64,000 nt of DNA from JBCFBK01 sp038562555 (GTDB lineage: Bacteria > Bacteroidota > Bacteroidia > Bacteroidales > Prolixibacteraceae): assembly GCA_038562555.1 (NCBI GenBank), contig JBCFBK010000004.1, positions 134,552 to 198,551 of the forward strand, read 5' to 3'. A program made the position numbers and the translations under genes. The notes under the pieces were generated by a model. That model worked only from the letters and a program-made list of their open reading frames with translations. It made no database searches and had not been told where the DNA came from. Shown one piece after another: positions 35,732 to 45,090 of the stretch; the stretch's first letter is position 1; each line of letters starts with the position of its first letter.

Positions 35732-37165
35732 ATGAAAAAAATTCTATTATTAATAGTCTTCAATTTCGTATTGATCAGTTTTTTAAGAAGTCAATGCACA
35801 GAACGCCCAAGGCTGTTGGTTTTAACCGATATTGGAGGAGACCCCGATGATATCCAGTCGTTACGAAGGCTGCTTTTATATTCAAACGAATTTAAAATGG
35901 AAGGTTTTATTGCCACTGCAACATGGGGACCGGTAGGTAAACGTACGCCGGGTGTATATCATACAAACGAAAATCTGATTTTCGATGCGATCTCAGATTA
36001 TGGAGAAATCCGCAACAATTTGCTATTGCACAGCGCGAAGTATCCAACCGCCGATACCCTTAATGCAATTGTTTTCCATGGACAACCCAACCGGGGAGTG
36101 AAAAATCTCACTCCCGGAAAATCCACCCCTGGTTCACAACACATCATCAGGGCCGTTGACGAAAGTAATCATATTCTGAATATTGTCATTTGGGGAGGAG
36201 CTCACGATCTTGCTCAGGCTTTGCTGGATGTAAAATTAACAAGATCAGAAACTGAAACTTCTGAATTCATTTCAAAAATCAGGGTGTATGCTATTGGTGA
36301 CCAGGATAAGAAATATGCACCTGAAGGAACCGGCGAATGGATTATTGCCAACTTCCCCGGTATTTTTTATATCCAGGAAGAAGATGTCGCAAGGGGCATG
36401 TTTCAAAACGACACGCCGATAGCGGAGGGAAAATTTCTTCCGTTGGTTAAAGAAGGTGTTGAACAGGATAGCGAGGATTGGGTAAGGGAAACTATTTCCG
36501 GTTGGGGAAAACTAATGGAAGCTTACCCGGATAATGTAAACCAGAACCCCAAATCGCCAAGAAATACCAAAGGGGTCAAAGAAGGAGACACTCCCTCGTG
36601 GTTTTATTTTCTGCCAAACGGGCTCAGTAACCCGGAACATCCGGAATGGGGATGTTGGGGTGGTCGGTTCAAAAATGTTAATAAACGGCTTTTTACCGAT
36701 GCGATGGATGATCATTGGACAGGACAAACCGACGGGCTGATCTGTCAAAAATGGACCGTAGCCCGCTGGCGTGAAGCCTATCAAAATGATTTTGCTGCGC
36801 GGGCCCGCTGGTGTGTTCTGCCTTATAAACAGGCAAATCACAATCCGGTGTTGGTAGTTGAAAACGACAGTACCGCAAAAATTCTTTCTCTTCATGCGTA
36901 TCCGGGGCAAAAAATATCAATCAGCGCGACAAACAGTTATGATCCGGATAGAAATAAAATGCAATACAACTGGTGGATTTACAACGAAGTAACATCTTCG
37001 TCGGCGCTACTCCTGAACAGTAATAAAAAGAAAGTTCAGGTCGAAATTCCTAAAGAAGCACCTTCCGGGGAAATTCATATCGTCCTGGAAGCAAAAGACA
37101 ACGGGAAACCGGTCCTTCGCTCCTATCGAAGGGTCATCGTAAAGGTTTTACAAACAGGTAACTGA
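35732..37165 (+). CDS. Secreted DUF1593 nucleoside-hydrolase-like protein
   Basis: This 477-residue protein has a signal peptide. RPRLLVLTDIGGDPDDIQSL carries an Asp cluster (Asp 33, 37, 39, 40) equivalent to the calcium-binding DxDxxxDD of inosine-uridine nucleoside hydrolases. IVIWGGAHDLAQAL fits the second conserved block. The C-terminal about 80 residues (DPDRNKMQYNWWIYNE to VIVKVL) form an Ig-like sandwich. DUF1593 proteins recur in secreted polysaccharide-degrading sets and are thought to hydrolyse an N- or O-glycosidic bond, but the substrate is not established. A second, distant nucleoside-hydrolase-like protein is encoded at 41191. Confidence 0.85.
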   Translation: MKKILLLIVFNFVLISFLRSQCTERPRLLVLTDIGGDPDDIQSLRRLLLYSNEFKMEGFIATATWGPVGKRTPGVYHTNENLIFDAISDYGEIRNNLLLHSAKYPTADTLNAIVFHGQPNRGVKNLTPGKSTPGSQHIIRAVDESNHILNIVIWGGAHDLAQALLDVKLTRSETETSEFISKIRVYAIGDQDKKYAPEGTGEWIIANFPGIFYIQEEDVARGMFQNDTPIAEGKFLPLVKEGVEQDSEDWVRETISGWGKLMEAYPDNVNQNPKSPRNTKGVKEGDTPSWFYFLPNGLSNPEHPEWGCWGGRFKNVNKRLFTDAMDDHWTGQTDGLICQKWTVARWREAYQNDFAARARWCVLPYKQANHNPVLVVENDSTAKILSLHAYPGQKISISATNSYDPDRNKMQYNWWIYNEVTSSSALLLNSNKKKVQVEIPKEAPSGEIHIVLEAKDNGKPVLRSYRRVIVKVLQTGN

Positions 37166-37251
37166 AGTAAAAAATGAAAGAAGAATGTCCTAAACGGATA
37201 TTAAACAGATGCAATAAAGATATGGATAAATTAACCTCAACAGAGAGAAAC

Positions 37252-38070
37252 ATGAAAATAGCAGTCTTTGCAAAACGAGTCTGCCTGTTATTGGGCACAT
37301 ATCTTTTTTCCGCAATAAGCCTGTTATTTGCACAGCAATCACAAACCGGCGGTATGATTTTCACCGAACCGACCCCTCTTGATTTTGATGATCACAACGG
37401 ATACATCTCAATTTTTGACGGCTCAACGCTAAACGGATGGGATGGAAACCCAAAATTCTGGCGTGTTGAAGACGGCGCAATTGTTGGCGAATCAACGCCC
37501 GGGAACCCAAGCGGCAACAGTTACATCGTTTATCGCGAATTGGAGGCGAAAGACTTTACACTAAAATTCCGGATAAAAATTGAAGGTAAAGGAGGGAGCG
37601 GTATCCAATATCGCAGCCGAAGCGGCCTGCCATGGCTCGCAAAAATAAATCCGAAAGTAACCGCCAATGTCGGCCCGGTTAATCTGAACTGGATGATGAC
37701 TGGTCCTCAGGCAGACTTCTGGCCGAGCGCTCCCTGGACAGGACAGTTTTATTCGGAGAACACCCGCATGCGTATCCTTGCCTGGCGCGGACAGATCGTT
37801 GAGGGATACGGGGCGGAGAGCAAACGCTTAATGGGCAATATCGGCGACAGGGCTGAGCTGCAAAAAATCGTTAAAATGTCTGATTGGAACGAATACACGG
37901 TTATCGCGAGAGGACCTGTCTGTATCCATATCTTAAACGGGCAGGTTATGGCAATTATGATTGACGACGATCCGGTTTCATCCAATAATTGGTCGGGTAA
38001 TATTGGTATCGAAATAGAAGCTACCACCAAAGTAATGGTAAAAGATATATGGATAAAAAAATTAAACTAA
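37252..38070 (+). CDS. Secreted DUF1080 (3-keto-disaccharide hydrolase family) protein
   Basis: The best start is ATG 37252, which gives MKIAVFAKRVCLLLGTYLFS, a good signal peptide; 37174 would add 26 unlikely residues. It has 272 residues. The jelly-roll fold is seen as YISIFDGSTLNGWDGNPKFWRVEDGAIVGES, FTLKFRIKIEGKGGSGIQYRS and VMVKDIWIKKLN. The DUF1080 family is now linked to hydrolysis of glycosides oxidised at C3. It lies between the DUF1593 and alpha/beta-hydrolase genes, and a second DUF1080 gene is at 40328. With the oxidoreductase at 42231 and the isomerase at 43398 it may form an oxidative glycan route (inference). Confidence 0.88.
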   Translation: MKIAVFAKRVCLLLGTYLFSAISLLFAQQSQTGGMIFTEPTPLDFDDHNGYISIFDGSTLNGWDGNPKFWRVEDGAIVGESTPGNPSGNSYIVYRELEAKDFTLKFRIKIEGKGGSGIQYRSRSGLPWLAKINPKVTANVGPVNLNWMMTGPQADFWPSAPWTGQFYSENTRMRILAWRGQIVEGYGAESKRLMGNIGDRAELQKIVKMSDWNEYTVIARGPVCIHILNGQVMAIMIDDDPVSSNNWSGNIGIEIEATTKVMVKDIWIKKLN

Positions 38071-38087
38071 CCCATCTTAACTTGATT

Positions 38088-40301
38088 ATGGCTAAATTTT
38101 GTAAATCCCAATTGTACAGCGGAACCTGTCTTTTTACTTGCAGAAGGTGGATCCTGGTCCTGTTATTTACTCCGGTATGGATCGGTGTTGGAGCTCAGAA
38201 CCAGACAGATGTGCTTTCAAAGTGGCAATACTATAACGGAGAACGAAATTCGTTGTATCATTATTTGGCCGACCAGGCTTTTGTGCTTCTGGAAAATCGA
38301 AAACAGGACATTGAAAAAATAAAATCGTCGGCAGAATGGAAAGAGCGTCAACAGGAAATAAAAAAGGCTTTTGAAAAATCAGTTGGCCCGTTTCCCGAAA
38401 AAACGCCATTGAACCCGGAGATAACCAGAGTGGTTCAAAAAGATGGTTACCGCATCGAAAATATCCTCTTTCAGTCGCAACCGGGTTTTTTTGTGAGTTC
38501 TTCATTATATATCCCGGATAATTTGCAGGGAAAAATGCCGGCAATTATATACTGTAGCGGGCATAACGCCAGTGGATACCGAAGCCGGGTATATCAACAT
38601 GATATTGTTAATTTAGTGAGGAAAGGTTTTGTCGTTTACGCATTTGATCCCGTAGGACAAGGCGAGAGACTGGCTTACACCACCCCGGATCCTGTCTGCG
38701 GACGAACGATCAAAGGTCCGACTAAGGAACATTCGTACCCGGGAACGCAGGCGTTTATTTTGGGCAGTTCCCAGGCACGAACGATGATATGGGACGGGAT
38801 CAGGGCAGTTGATTATCTGCTGACAAGGAAGGAAATAGACCCTGAACGAATCGGAATCACCGGCCGTTCAGGGGGAGGAACGCAATCGGCTTACATAGCA
38901 GCCTTCGACGAACGGATTTATGCCGCCGCTCCCGAAAATTATATTACCAATTTTACCCGGCTGCTTCAAACAAGGGGGCCGCAGGATGCAGAACAAAATT
39001 TTTGTCACGGCATTGCCAATGATCTGGATCATGCTGATCTGTTAACGGTCAGAGCCCCAAAACCCGCCCTGGTGATCACTACGTATAATGATATCTTCAA
39101 TTTCCAAGGAGTAAAAGAAACGGTAAGCGAAGTCTCCAGGGCCTACGAAGCCTTTCATAGGGAAGAAAATTTCAAACTGGCGGAAGATATCGGCGTACAC
39201 GAATCGACAAGGAAGAATCGGGAAACCAGGTATGCCTTTTTTCAAAAGTTCCTGAATAATCCGGGTAGTGCAGAAGATATTCAGGTAGAATTACCGACCA
39301 ATGAAGATTTAAAAGTAACCCGGACAGGACAAGTACCGGGGAAAACTGTTTTTGATCTGAATTTCGCCCTTGCCGAAAAGTATCGTGAACAGTTGGACCG
39401 GAACCGTAAGGATTTGAAGGGACATTTAAAAAATGTCATTGAAAAAGCTCAGGTTTTATCCGGTTATTCTGAACCCGTGAAGCTTGGAACTAATGTGTTT
39501 GCGGGGATAGACAAAAAAGATTCATATTCGGTTGTGAAATATTTTCTGGAAAAAGGAGATGGATATTTAATTCCCTATATGCTGTATAAACCAGATCAAG
39601 CGAACCGAGAAGCAATTATTTATCTCCACCCGTCCGGAAAAGCCGTGGATGCATATTCAGCGGAAGAAATTAAATGGCTTGTACAGAAAGGGTATCTGGT
39701 GCTTTCCCCTGATTTGGCGGGAACAGGAGAGACTGCCGCTCACAGTTTCACAGGAGATGCATTTCTCGAAAACACCTCATTTAACATCTGGTATGCTTCA
39801 ATCCTAATCAATAAAAGTATTGCAGGAATTCGCGCCGAAGAGATCGTGCGTTTGGCCAAAGTGCTGGAAAGCGAATATGGAATTAAATCAATTTCAGCCA
39901 TAGCAAAAGGAAACACGGCATCGGTGCTTTTACATGCTGCGGCATTATACAAGCCGATCAACAAGATTGCATTAATCAATACTTTGTCTTCCTACCAGTC
40001 GGTAGTCGGGAACCGTTTTTATGCTCCGGCATTTGCACTTAATGCAGTAGCCGGCATGTTGAAATTTTATGATCTTCCCGATTTGGCGGCCACCCTGGCT
40101 CCGCGTAAACTGCTGATTGACGGGGCGGTCGATGGAAATGAACAGAAGCTGGATCGGGATGAAATAGAGAATAACTTTTGGGTGGCCGAATCTGCATATA
40201 AGAATTACCGGGCTGAAGATTTATTCATCATACAGGATAACGATCCCACGACAGACCCTGAAAAAATCTATGCAAAATGGATCAATAACCGGGAAAAATA
40301 A
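38088..40301 (+). CDS. Secreted double alpha/beta-hydrolase (esterase, AXE1-like)
   Basis: I prefer ATG 38088, 17 bp after the DUF1080 stop, over 38049, which overlaps it. It has 737 residues; the signal segment is RRWILVLLFTPVWIGVGAQ. The first alpha/beta-hydrolase domain covers about 70-390: VYAFDPVGQGERL, the nucleophile elbow GRSGGG with Ser 261, and EDIGVHES with a candidate catalytic His. The second, about 470-730 (AIIYLHPSGKAVDAYS, LSPDLAGTGETA), lacks a clear G-x-S-x-G and may be inactive. Such double domains are common in Bacteroidota carbohydrate esterases that remove acetyl or methyl groups. The substrate is not known. Confidence 0.85.
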   Translation: MAKFCKSQLYSGTCLFTCRRWILVLLFTPVWIGVGAQNQTDVLSKWQYYNGERNSLYHYLADQAFVLLENRKQDIEKIKSSAEWKERQQEIKKAFEKSVGPFPEKTPLNPEITRVVQKDGYRIENILFQSQPGFFVSSSLYIPDNLQGKMPAIIYCSGHNASGYRSRVYQHDIVNLVRKGFVVYAFDPVGQGERLAYTTPDPVCGRTIKGPTKEHSYPGTQAFILGSSQARTMIWDGIRAVDYLLTRKEIDPERIGITGRSGGGTQSAYIAAFDERIYAAAPENYITNFTRLLQTRGPQDAEQNFCHGIANDLDHADLLTVRAPKPALVITTYNDIFNFQGVKETVSEVSRAYEAFHREENFKLAEDIGVHESTRKNRETRYAFFQKFLNNPGSAEDIQVELPTNEDLKVTRTGQVPGKTVFDLNFALAEKYREQLDRNRKDLKGHLKNVIEKAQVLSGYSEPVKLGTNVFAGIDKKDSYSVVKYFLEKGDGYLIPYMLYKPDQANREAIIYLHPSGKAVDAYSAEEIKWLVQKGYLVLSPDLAGTGETAAHSFTGDAFLENTSFNIWYASILINKSIAGIRAEEIVRLAKVLESEYGIKSISAIAKGNTASVLLHAAALYKPINKIALINTLSSYQSVVGNRFYAPAFALNAVAGMLKFYDLPDLAATLAPRKLLIDGAVDGNEQKLDRDEIENNFWVAESAYKNYRAEDLFIIQDNDPTTDPEKIYAKWINNREK

Positions 40302-40327
40302 ATTGTATAACCCATGAAATAACAGGA

Positions 40328-41089
40328 ATGATGAAGAATAATAAAAGGAACCTCATTGCGGGAATGCTGCTGTTTGTAGTAACAGGAACTGCATTTGCCC
40401 AGGATAAGTGTTTTTACGAACGGGAAGGTTACGTACCGTTATTCAACGGGAAAGATTTAACAGGATGGAAGATTCCTAAAGGCGATAATGGTCACTGGTC
40501 GGTGGTTGACGGGGTTATTGATTACGACGCCCGTTCAGAGGCGGAGGGGCTCAAAGATCTCTGGACAGGGCAATCCTATACTGACTTTAAATTGCATATC
40601 GAATGGCGTTTTAAAGGATACGGCGACCTTCCTTATCCGGTAGGTATTATTTTGCCAAACGGCGATTATCAGCGCGATGAAAACGGCGAAGTAATTAAAA
40701 CACTACAGCCCAATTCCGACTCGGGAGTCTATTTAAAAAGCTGGGGACAGCAAACCAATCTTTGGTGCTGGCCGGCAGGTTCAGGCGAACTATGGGTAGT
40801 AAGGAACGATAAGTCGTTGCCTCCGGAAGTCAGAGCAGGAGCAGTTCCCAAAGAAAATGCTGATAAACCCGTAGGTCAGTGGAATGCTTTTGATATTACA
40901 GTGCTCGGGAAAAGAGTTACTATCGTTAATAATGGTATCGTAGTCATCGACAATGCGTTATATCCCGGATTGGAAGAAAAAGGCCCCATTGGCCTTCAAC
41001 ATCACGGCGGGTTGGATGAAAAAACAGGCAAGTTAAAAAAGGCATCAAGCCTGGTTCAGTTCCGGAATATCTGGATAAAAGAATTATAA
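40328..41089 (+). CDS. Secreted DUF1080 (3-keto-disaccharide hydrolase family) protein, second copy
   Basis: This 253-residue protein has a signal peptide ending TAFAQ (residue 25). YVPLFNGKDLTGWKIPKGDNGHWSVVDGVIDYDA, FKLHIEWRFKG, NSDSGVYLKSWGQQTNLWCWPAGSGE and GPIGLQHHGGLDEK are DUF1080 hallmarks; the last resembles the GPIxLQxHG strand present in most members. It differs clearly from the DUF1080 at 37252, which lacks the GLQHHG block, so the two likely act on different linkages. It continues the same-strand catabolic run. Confidence 0.9.
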   Translation: MMKNNKRNLIAGMLLFVVTGTAFAQDKCFYEREGYVPLFNGKDLTGWKIPKGDNGHWSVVDGVIDYDARSEAEGLKDLWTGQSYTDFKLHIEWRFKGYGDLPYPVGIILPNGDYQRDENGEVIKTLQPNSDSGVYLKSWGQQTNLWCWPAGSGELWVVRNDKSLPPEVRAGAVPKENADKPVGQWNAFDITVLGKRVTIVNNGIVVIDNALYPGLEEKGPIGLQHHGGLDEKTGKLKKASSLVQFRNIWIKEL

Positions 41090-41190
41090 CAATTAAATAC
41101 ATGAAGATGAACAACTTATTAACAAACATCTTCGATTTTCATACGAATGGCATGTATTTGCTATGGCCGAAAAACAGCAACGTTATTTCT

Positions 41191-42213
41191 ATGTTACCAA
41201 AAATAAAATACTGCACATTTTTCAATCTAAGCCTTTCATTCCTTTTTATTCTTTTTGCCGGCATTGCCCCGGTTAAAGCGGATTCGCCTTATGGCTGTAA
41301 AATCAGTGACGGCCCTGTTCCCGGCGACAATGGTTCTGTATTTAAACCATTCAAAGGACGTATCGCTTACAGTGCCGACGGTAATTACCACGACCGTGAC
41401 GATATTGGAGCAAATGCTTTTGTCCTGATGCTTCTCGCTGAAAGCGGATATAAAAACAAGCTCGTTCATTTTGAATATGGAAACCACATCTGGATGACAG
41501 ATGAAAAGCAATTGACAGATCTGGAAAATTCAACCTTGGGGGCTCAGGAAAGATTTGGATTTCCAGGAGACATCTTTTTCAATTTAATTAAAGGGCCCGA
41601 AGCAGCATACGATCATCTTGCGTCGGAAATCAATAAATCATCGGCAGATGATCCTTTAATTATTTGCGGCGCCGGCCCGATGCATACCATTTACCAGGCA
41701 ATGGAAAGAGCGCAAACCAATAACCTTCAATACGTAACCTTGCTCTCTCACTCGCACAATACCGGCGATGGCAGCAGCAATAACGAACACGGTATTCGCT
41801 GCCACAAAACTCCGGCAACAGTTTTTCACTGCCACAACGAGGCAAAGATTTGGGATGATATTGTAAAAGACTTTCCTCTGGTCAGGTTCGTGATTATCCG
41901 TGGGCAGAATGGTTCCAGAGGCCCTAAAGGAGATGGGTTTAATACTTCCGATTGGAGCAGGGTCGACTGGATGAAGAATAACGCTGACCCCAATATCAGA
42001 TTTGTCTATGACCGGATGCGGGTAGCTTTTACCACAAAAGCAGACCCTTCTGATGCGGGGATGATATGGTATATTCTGACCGGAGACCAACACGGAACTT
42101 TTGAGAAAGTTGAACAGGAATTCTGTTCAGATTTAACTTGTACGTACAACTTACAATACGGCCAATTATTCTATCGGAAACATTTTATAACCACGCCAAT
42201 AAAAATCCAATAA
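41191..42213 (+). CDS. Secreted nucleoside-hydrolase-like protein
   Basis: The best start is ATG 41191 (MLPKIKYCTFFNLSLSFLFILFAG, signal ending VKA); 41101 would add 30 residues without signal character. It has 340 residues. GRIAYSADGNYHDRDDIGANAF is an Asp-rich opening like the metal site of nucleoside hydrolases, PLIICGAGPMHTIYQAM fits a second conserved strand, and GMIWYILTGDQHGT comes near the end. Related proteins are found in marine polysaccharide clusters. The fold assignment is tentative and no activity can be named. It follows the second DUF1080 gene by 101 bp. Confidence 0.65.
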   Translation: MLPKIKYCTFFNLSLSFLFILFAGIAPVKADSPYGCKISDGPVPGDNGSVFKPFKGRIAYSADGNYHDRDDIGANAFVLMLLAESGYKNKLVHFEYGNHIWMTDEKQLTDLENSTLGAQERFGFPGDIFFNLIKGPEAAYDHLASEINKSSADDPLIICGAGPMHTIYQAMERAQTNNLQYVTLLSHSHNTGDGSSNNEHGIRCHKTPATVFHCHNEAKIWDDIVKDFPLVRFVIIRGQNGSRGPKGDGFNTSDWSRVDWMKNNADPNIRFVYDRMRVAFTTKADPSDAGMIWYILTGDQHGTFEKVEQEFCSDLTCTYNLQYGQLFYRKHFITTPIKIQ

Positions 42214-42230
42214 CATACAAACCTGCAACA

Positions 42231-43370
42231 ATGAAAAAAATTAAAGCTGGAGTTATCGGCGCCGGATTTATCGGCGCAGCTCATGTCGAAGCATTGAGAA
42301 GGCTCAATTTCGTTTCCGTGGAAGCGATTGCTGACGATGCCTCTGTTATCGCCGAAAAAGCCGCACTGCTGGGGCTTGACAAATATTACCAGGACTATAC
42401 ACAACTGCTTGCCGATCCCGAGATTGACTGCGTACACATCTGTACGCCCAATTACCTTCATTACCAAATGTCGAAAGAAGCATTGCTTGCCGGGAAACAT
42501 GTGGTTTGTGAAAAACCGCTGACTACCTGCAAAACAGAAGCCGAAGAACTGGTAGCCCTTGCCCGGGAAAAAGGGTTGGTACATGCCACTAATTTTAACG
42601 TCCGGTTTTATCCCCTGATGCACGAGCTGAACACTGTTATCCGGAATGGGAAACTGGGGGATATTTTTTCGGTTCATGGGTCTTATCTGCAGGACTGGCT
42701 TTTTCATCCGACGGATTACAACTGGAGACTGGAACCTGAATTATCAGGTAACTCAAGGGCTGTGGCCGATATCGGTTCCCACTGGATGGATTTGACTGAG
42801 TTTGTTACCGGATTAAAGATCACGGAAGTAATGGCCGATTTTGCAACATTTCATCCGATCAGGAAAAAACCTCTGAAGCCTGTAGAAACCTACACCGGCA
42901 AACTGCTCACCCCGGATGATTACAAAGAAATCCCCGTTTCAACGGAAGATTTTGCAAGCATCCTGATCCGGTTCGAAAATGCCGCGCGCGGGGCATTGAC
43001 AGTCAGCCAGGTTTTCGCCGGGAAAAAGAATTGTATCACTCTCGAAATTGCCGGGTCGAAACAATCGGCTTCCTGGATGTCAGAAGGGCCCAACGAACTT
43101 TGGCTTGGCAACCGCGATTCAGCAAACAGCCTTCTGATGAAAGACCCTTCCCTTATGGGTAGCGAAAGCCGCCAACTGGTCTCATTCCCCGGCGGGCACA
43201 ATGAAGGATTCCCGGATACATTCAAACAAATCTTCCTGAAGATTTACCGCAAAATCGCCGGGCTGACCGACAAGGTTGAGTACCCGACATTTGAAGCCGG
43301 GCTCAGGGAAATCGTACTTTGTGAGAAAATTGTGGAAAGCCATCAGAAAGGCACCTGGATAAAAATCTGA
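42231..43370 (+). CDS. Gfo/Idh/MocA-family sugar oxidoreductase (cytoplasmic)
   Basis: The start at 42231 gives MKKIKAGVIGAGFIGAAHVEAL, the N-terminal Rossmann glycine motif; an upstream ATG (42138) lies inside the previous gene. It has 379 residues. VHICTPNYLHYQMSKEALLAGKHVVCEKPL holds the conserved EKP lysine, and ADIGSHWMDLTEFVTG holds the catalytic-site His. There is no signal peptide. Family members oxidise or reduce sugars and sugar acids with NAD(P). Next to DUF1080 and TIM-barrel isomerase genes it may reduce or oxidise a 3-keto sugar (inference). Confidence 0.92.
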   Translation: MKKIKAGVIGAGFIGAAHVEALRRLNFVSVEAIADDASVIAEKAALLGLDKYYQDYTQLLADPEIDCVHICTPNYLHYQMSKEALLAGKHVVCEKPLTTCKTEAEELVALAREKGLVHATNFNVRFYPLMHELNTVIRNGKLGDIFSVHGSYLQDWLFHPTDYNWRLEPELSGNSRAVADIGSHWMDLTEFVTGLKITEVMADFATFHPIRKKPLKPVETYTGKLLTPDDYKEIPVSTEDFASILIRFENAARGALTVSQVFAGKKNCITLEIAGSKQSASWMSEGPNELWLGNRDSANSLLMKDPSLMGSESRQLVSFPGGHNEGFPDTFKQIFLKIYRKIAGLTDKVEYPTFEAGLREIVLCEKIVESHQKGTWIKI

Positions 43371-43397
43371 AGGTCAACAATCTAAATCAGTTGCCAT

Positions 43398-44312
43398 ATG
43401 AAACTCGGATTTGTCAGTGCAATTTTACCGGAACTCAGTTTTGAGGAATTGATTGATTATGCTTCCGAAAATGGTTTCGCCTGTGTCGAAGTTTGTTGCT
43501 GGCCGGTGGGCAAAGCCGAACGCCGGTATGCCGGGGTGACTCACATTGATGTCGATCAGATGGACGATAAAAAAGCAGCTGAAATCAACAACTACCTCCG
43601 CGAAAAAGGAGTTACCATTTCAGCGTTCGGATACTACCCGAACCCGCTTGATCCCGATTCTGCCAAACGTGATTTTTACGCCGGGCATATCGTAAAACTT
43701 ATGAAAGCCGCAGTAAAACTGGGAGTGAACCAAATAAACACTTTCATCGGGCGAAATCAATATCAAACCGTTGACGAGAATTTTGAACAATTCAGAATTG
43801 TCTGGAAACCCATCATTGAACTGGCTGAACAACTGAAAGTAAAAGTAGGCATCGAAAACTGCCCGATGCTTTTCACCGCCAACGAATGGCCCGGGGGCCA
43901 CAACCTTGCAACCACCCCCGTGATCTGGCGGCGCATGTTCCGTGAAATACCAAGCAGGTATTTCGGGTTGAATTATGACCCTTCGCACCTGCTCTGGATG
44001 CAAATGGATTACGTCAGGCCCCTTTATGAATTCCGCGAAAAACTCTTCCATATTCATATCAAAGATGCGAAGGTTTTCCCTGAAAAACTGAACGAAGTGG
44101 GCATACTGGCTACTCCGCTTGAATTTCACTCTCCCAAGCTGCCCGGGCTCGGCGATATCAACTGGGGCAAATTTGTTTCGGCTCTTACCGATGTCGGCTA
44201 CAAGGGCCCTGCCTGCATCGAAGTAGAAGACAGGGCCTTCGAAGACAGTGTGGAAACTAAAAAATACTCGTTGCTGCTGAGTAAAAATTATATGAAACAA
44301 TTCATTTTATAA
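43398..44312 (+). CDS. Sugar-phosphate isomerase/epimerase-type TIM barrel (xylose isomerase-like)
   Basis: This 304-residue cytoplasmic AP-endonuclease-2-type TIM barrel has its metal ligands in place: GIENCP (Glu), NYDPSHLLW (Asp, His), FHIHIKDAKV (His) and ACIEVED (Glu). The first strand MKLGFVSAILPELSFEELI is typical. Such proteins act as sugar isomerases, epimerases or 3-keto-sugar-converting enzymes and often pair with Gfo/Idh/MocA genes, as here (27 bp gap). The exact substrate cannot be read. Confidence 0.9.
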   Translation: MKLGFVSAILPELSFEELIDYASENGFACVEVCCWPVGKAERRYAGVTHIDVDQMDDKKAAEINNYLREKGVTISAFGYYPNPLDPDSAKRDFYAGHIVKLMKAAVKLGVNQINTFIGRNQYQTVDENFEQFRIVWKPIIELAEQLKVKVGIENCPMLFTANEWPGGHNLATTPVIWRRMFREIPSRYFGLNYDPSHLLWMQMDYVRPLYEFREKLFHIHIKDAKVFPEKLNEVGILATPLEFHSPKLPGLGDINWGKFVSALTDVGYKGPACIEVEDRAFEDSVETKKYSLLLSKNYMKQFIL

Positions 44313-44336
44313 GAATCACATCCATAATTAAAAACA

Positions 44337-45053
44337 ATGAACAAAAAAGTTAAAGAACTCGCCAAGATGATCGATCACTCCATCCTTCATCCGACCATGA
44401 CTGATGAAGATTTGAAAAGAGAGTGCGAAGTAGCACGGAAATACGATGTTGCCTCGGTTTGTGTAAAACCGTATGCAGTAAGCCAGGCTGTTGAGCACCT
44501 GAAAGGTTTCGATGTGCTGGTCGGCTGTGTCATCGGCTTCCCTGCCGGAAATTCGGCAATTGAGGTAAAAGTTTTCGAAGCAGAAAAAGCCTGCCACGAC
44601 GGCGCTGTTGAAATCGACATGGTGATCAACATCGGGAAAGCCTTGCAGGGCGACTGGGCTTACATTGAAAAAGAAATTAAAGCGGTGACAGAAGTCTGCC
44701 ATAAAAACGAGGCGATCGTTAAGGTAATTTTCGAAACCGACTTCGTTTCGAAAGAAGAAGATATCGTAAAGCTTTGCGAGATATGCACGCAGGTTGGCGC
44801 CGACTATGTAAAAACTTCTTCCGGCTTTGGCTTTGTGAAGCAGACCAATGGCGACTATAATTACGCCGGGGCAACCATCCCCAACCTGAATCTGATGAAA
44901 AAAAGCGTTGGCCCCCATGTAAAAGTAAAAGCGGCCGGCGGCGTTCGCACCCTCGATCAGTTGATTGCAGTAAAAGAGGCAGGATGCACCCGCAGCGGAG
45001 CTACAGCAACCCAATCCATTCTTGATGATGCAATCAGGAGATTCGGAAATTAG
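44337..45053 (+). CDS. deoC: Deoxyribose-phosphate aldolase
   Basis: This 238-residue cytoplasmic class I aldolase has MIDHSILHPTMTDEDL, the usual DeoC opening, VIGFPAGN, EIDMVINIGKAL and the Schiff-base lysine 159 in ADYVKTSSGFG. KAAGGVRTLDQLIAVKEAG holds the second conserved lysine and GCTRSGATATQSI the phosphate site. DeoC cleaves 2-deoxyribose-5-phosphate to acetaldehyde and glyceraldehyde-3-phosphate. Its place between a sugar isomerase and a hexokinase inside a glycan cluster is unusual; a deoxy-sugar product of the pathway or a related aldol substrate is suggested. Confidence 0.95.
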   Translation: MNKKVKELAKMIDHSILHPTMTDEDLKRECEVARKYDVASVCVKPYAVSQAVEHLKGFDVLVGCVIGFPAGNSAIEVKVFEAEKACHDGAVEIDMVINIGKALQGDWAYIEKEIKAVTEVCHKNEAIVKVIFETDFVSKEEDIVKLCEICTQVGADYVKTSSGFGFVKQTNGDYNYAGATIPNLNLMKKSVGPHVKVKAAGGVRTLDQLIAVKEAGCTRSGATATQSILDDAIRRFGN

Positions 45054-45090
45054 CTGAAAACCTGTTTTTAATCCACTTAAACAGATAAAA

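Noticed and set aside
43620..44300. A 226-codon minus-strand frame inside the isomerase gene
   Set aside because: It is a shadow of a well-supported + strand gene; no domain is visible.
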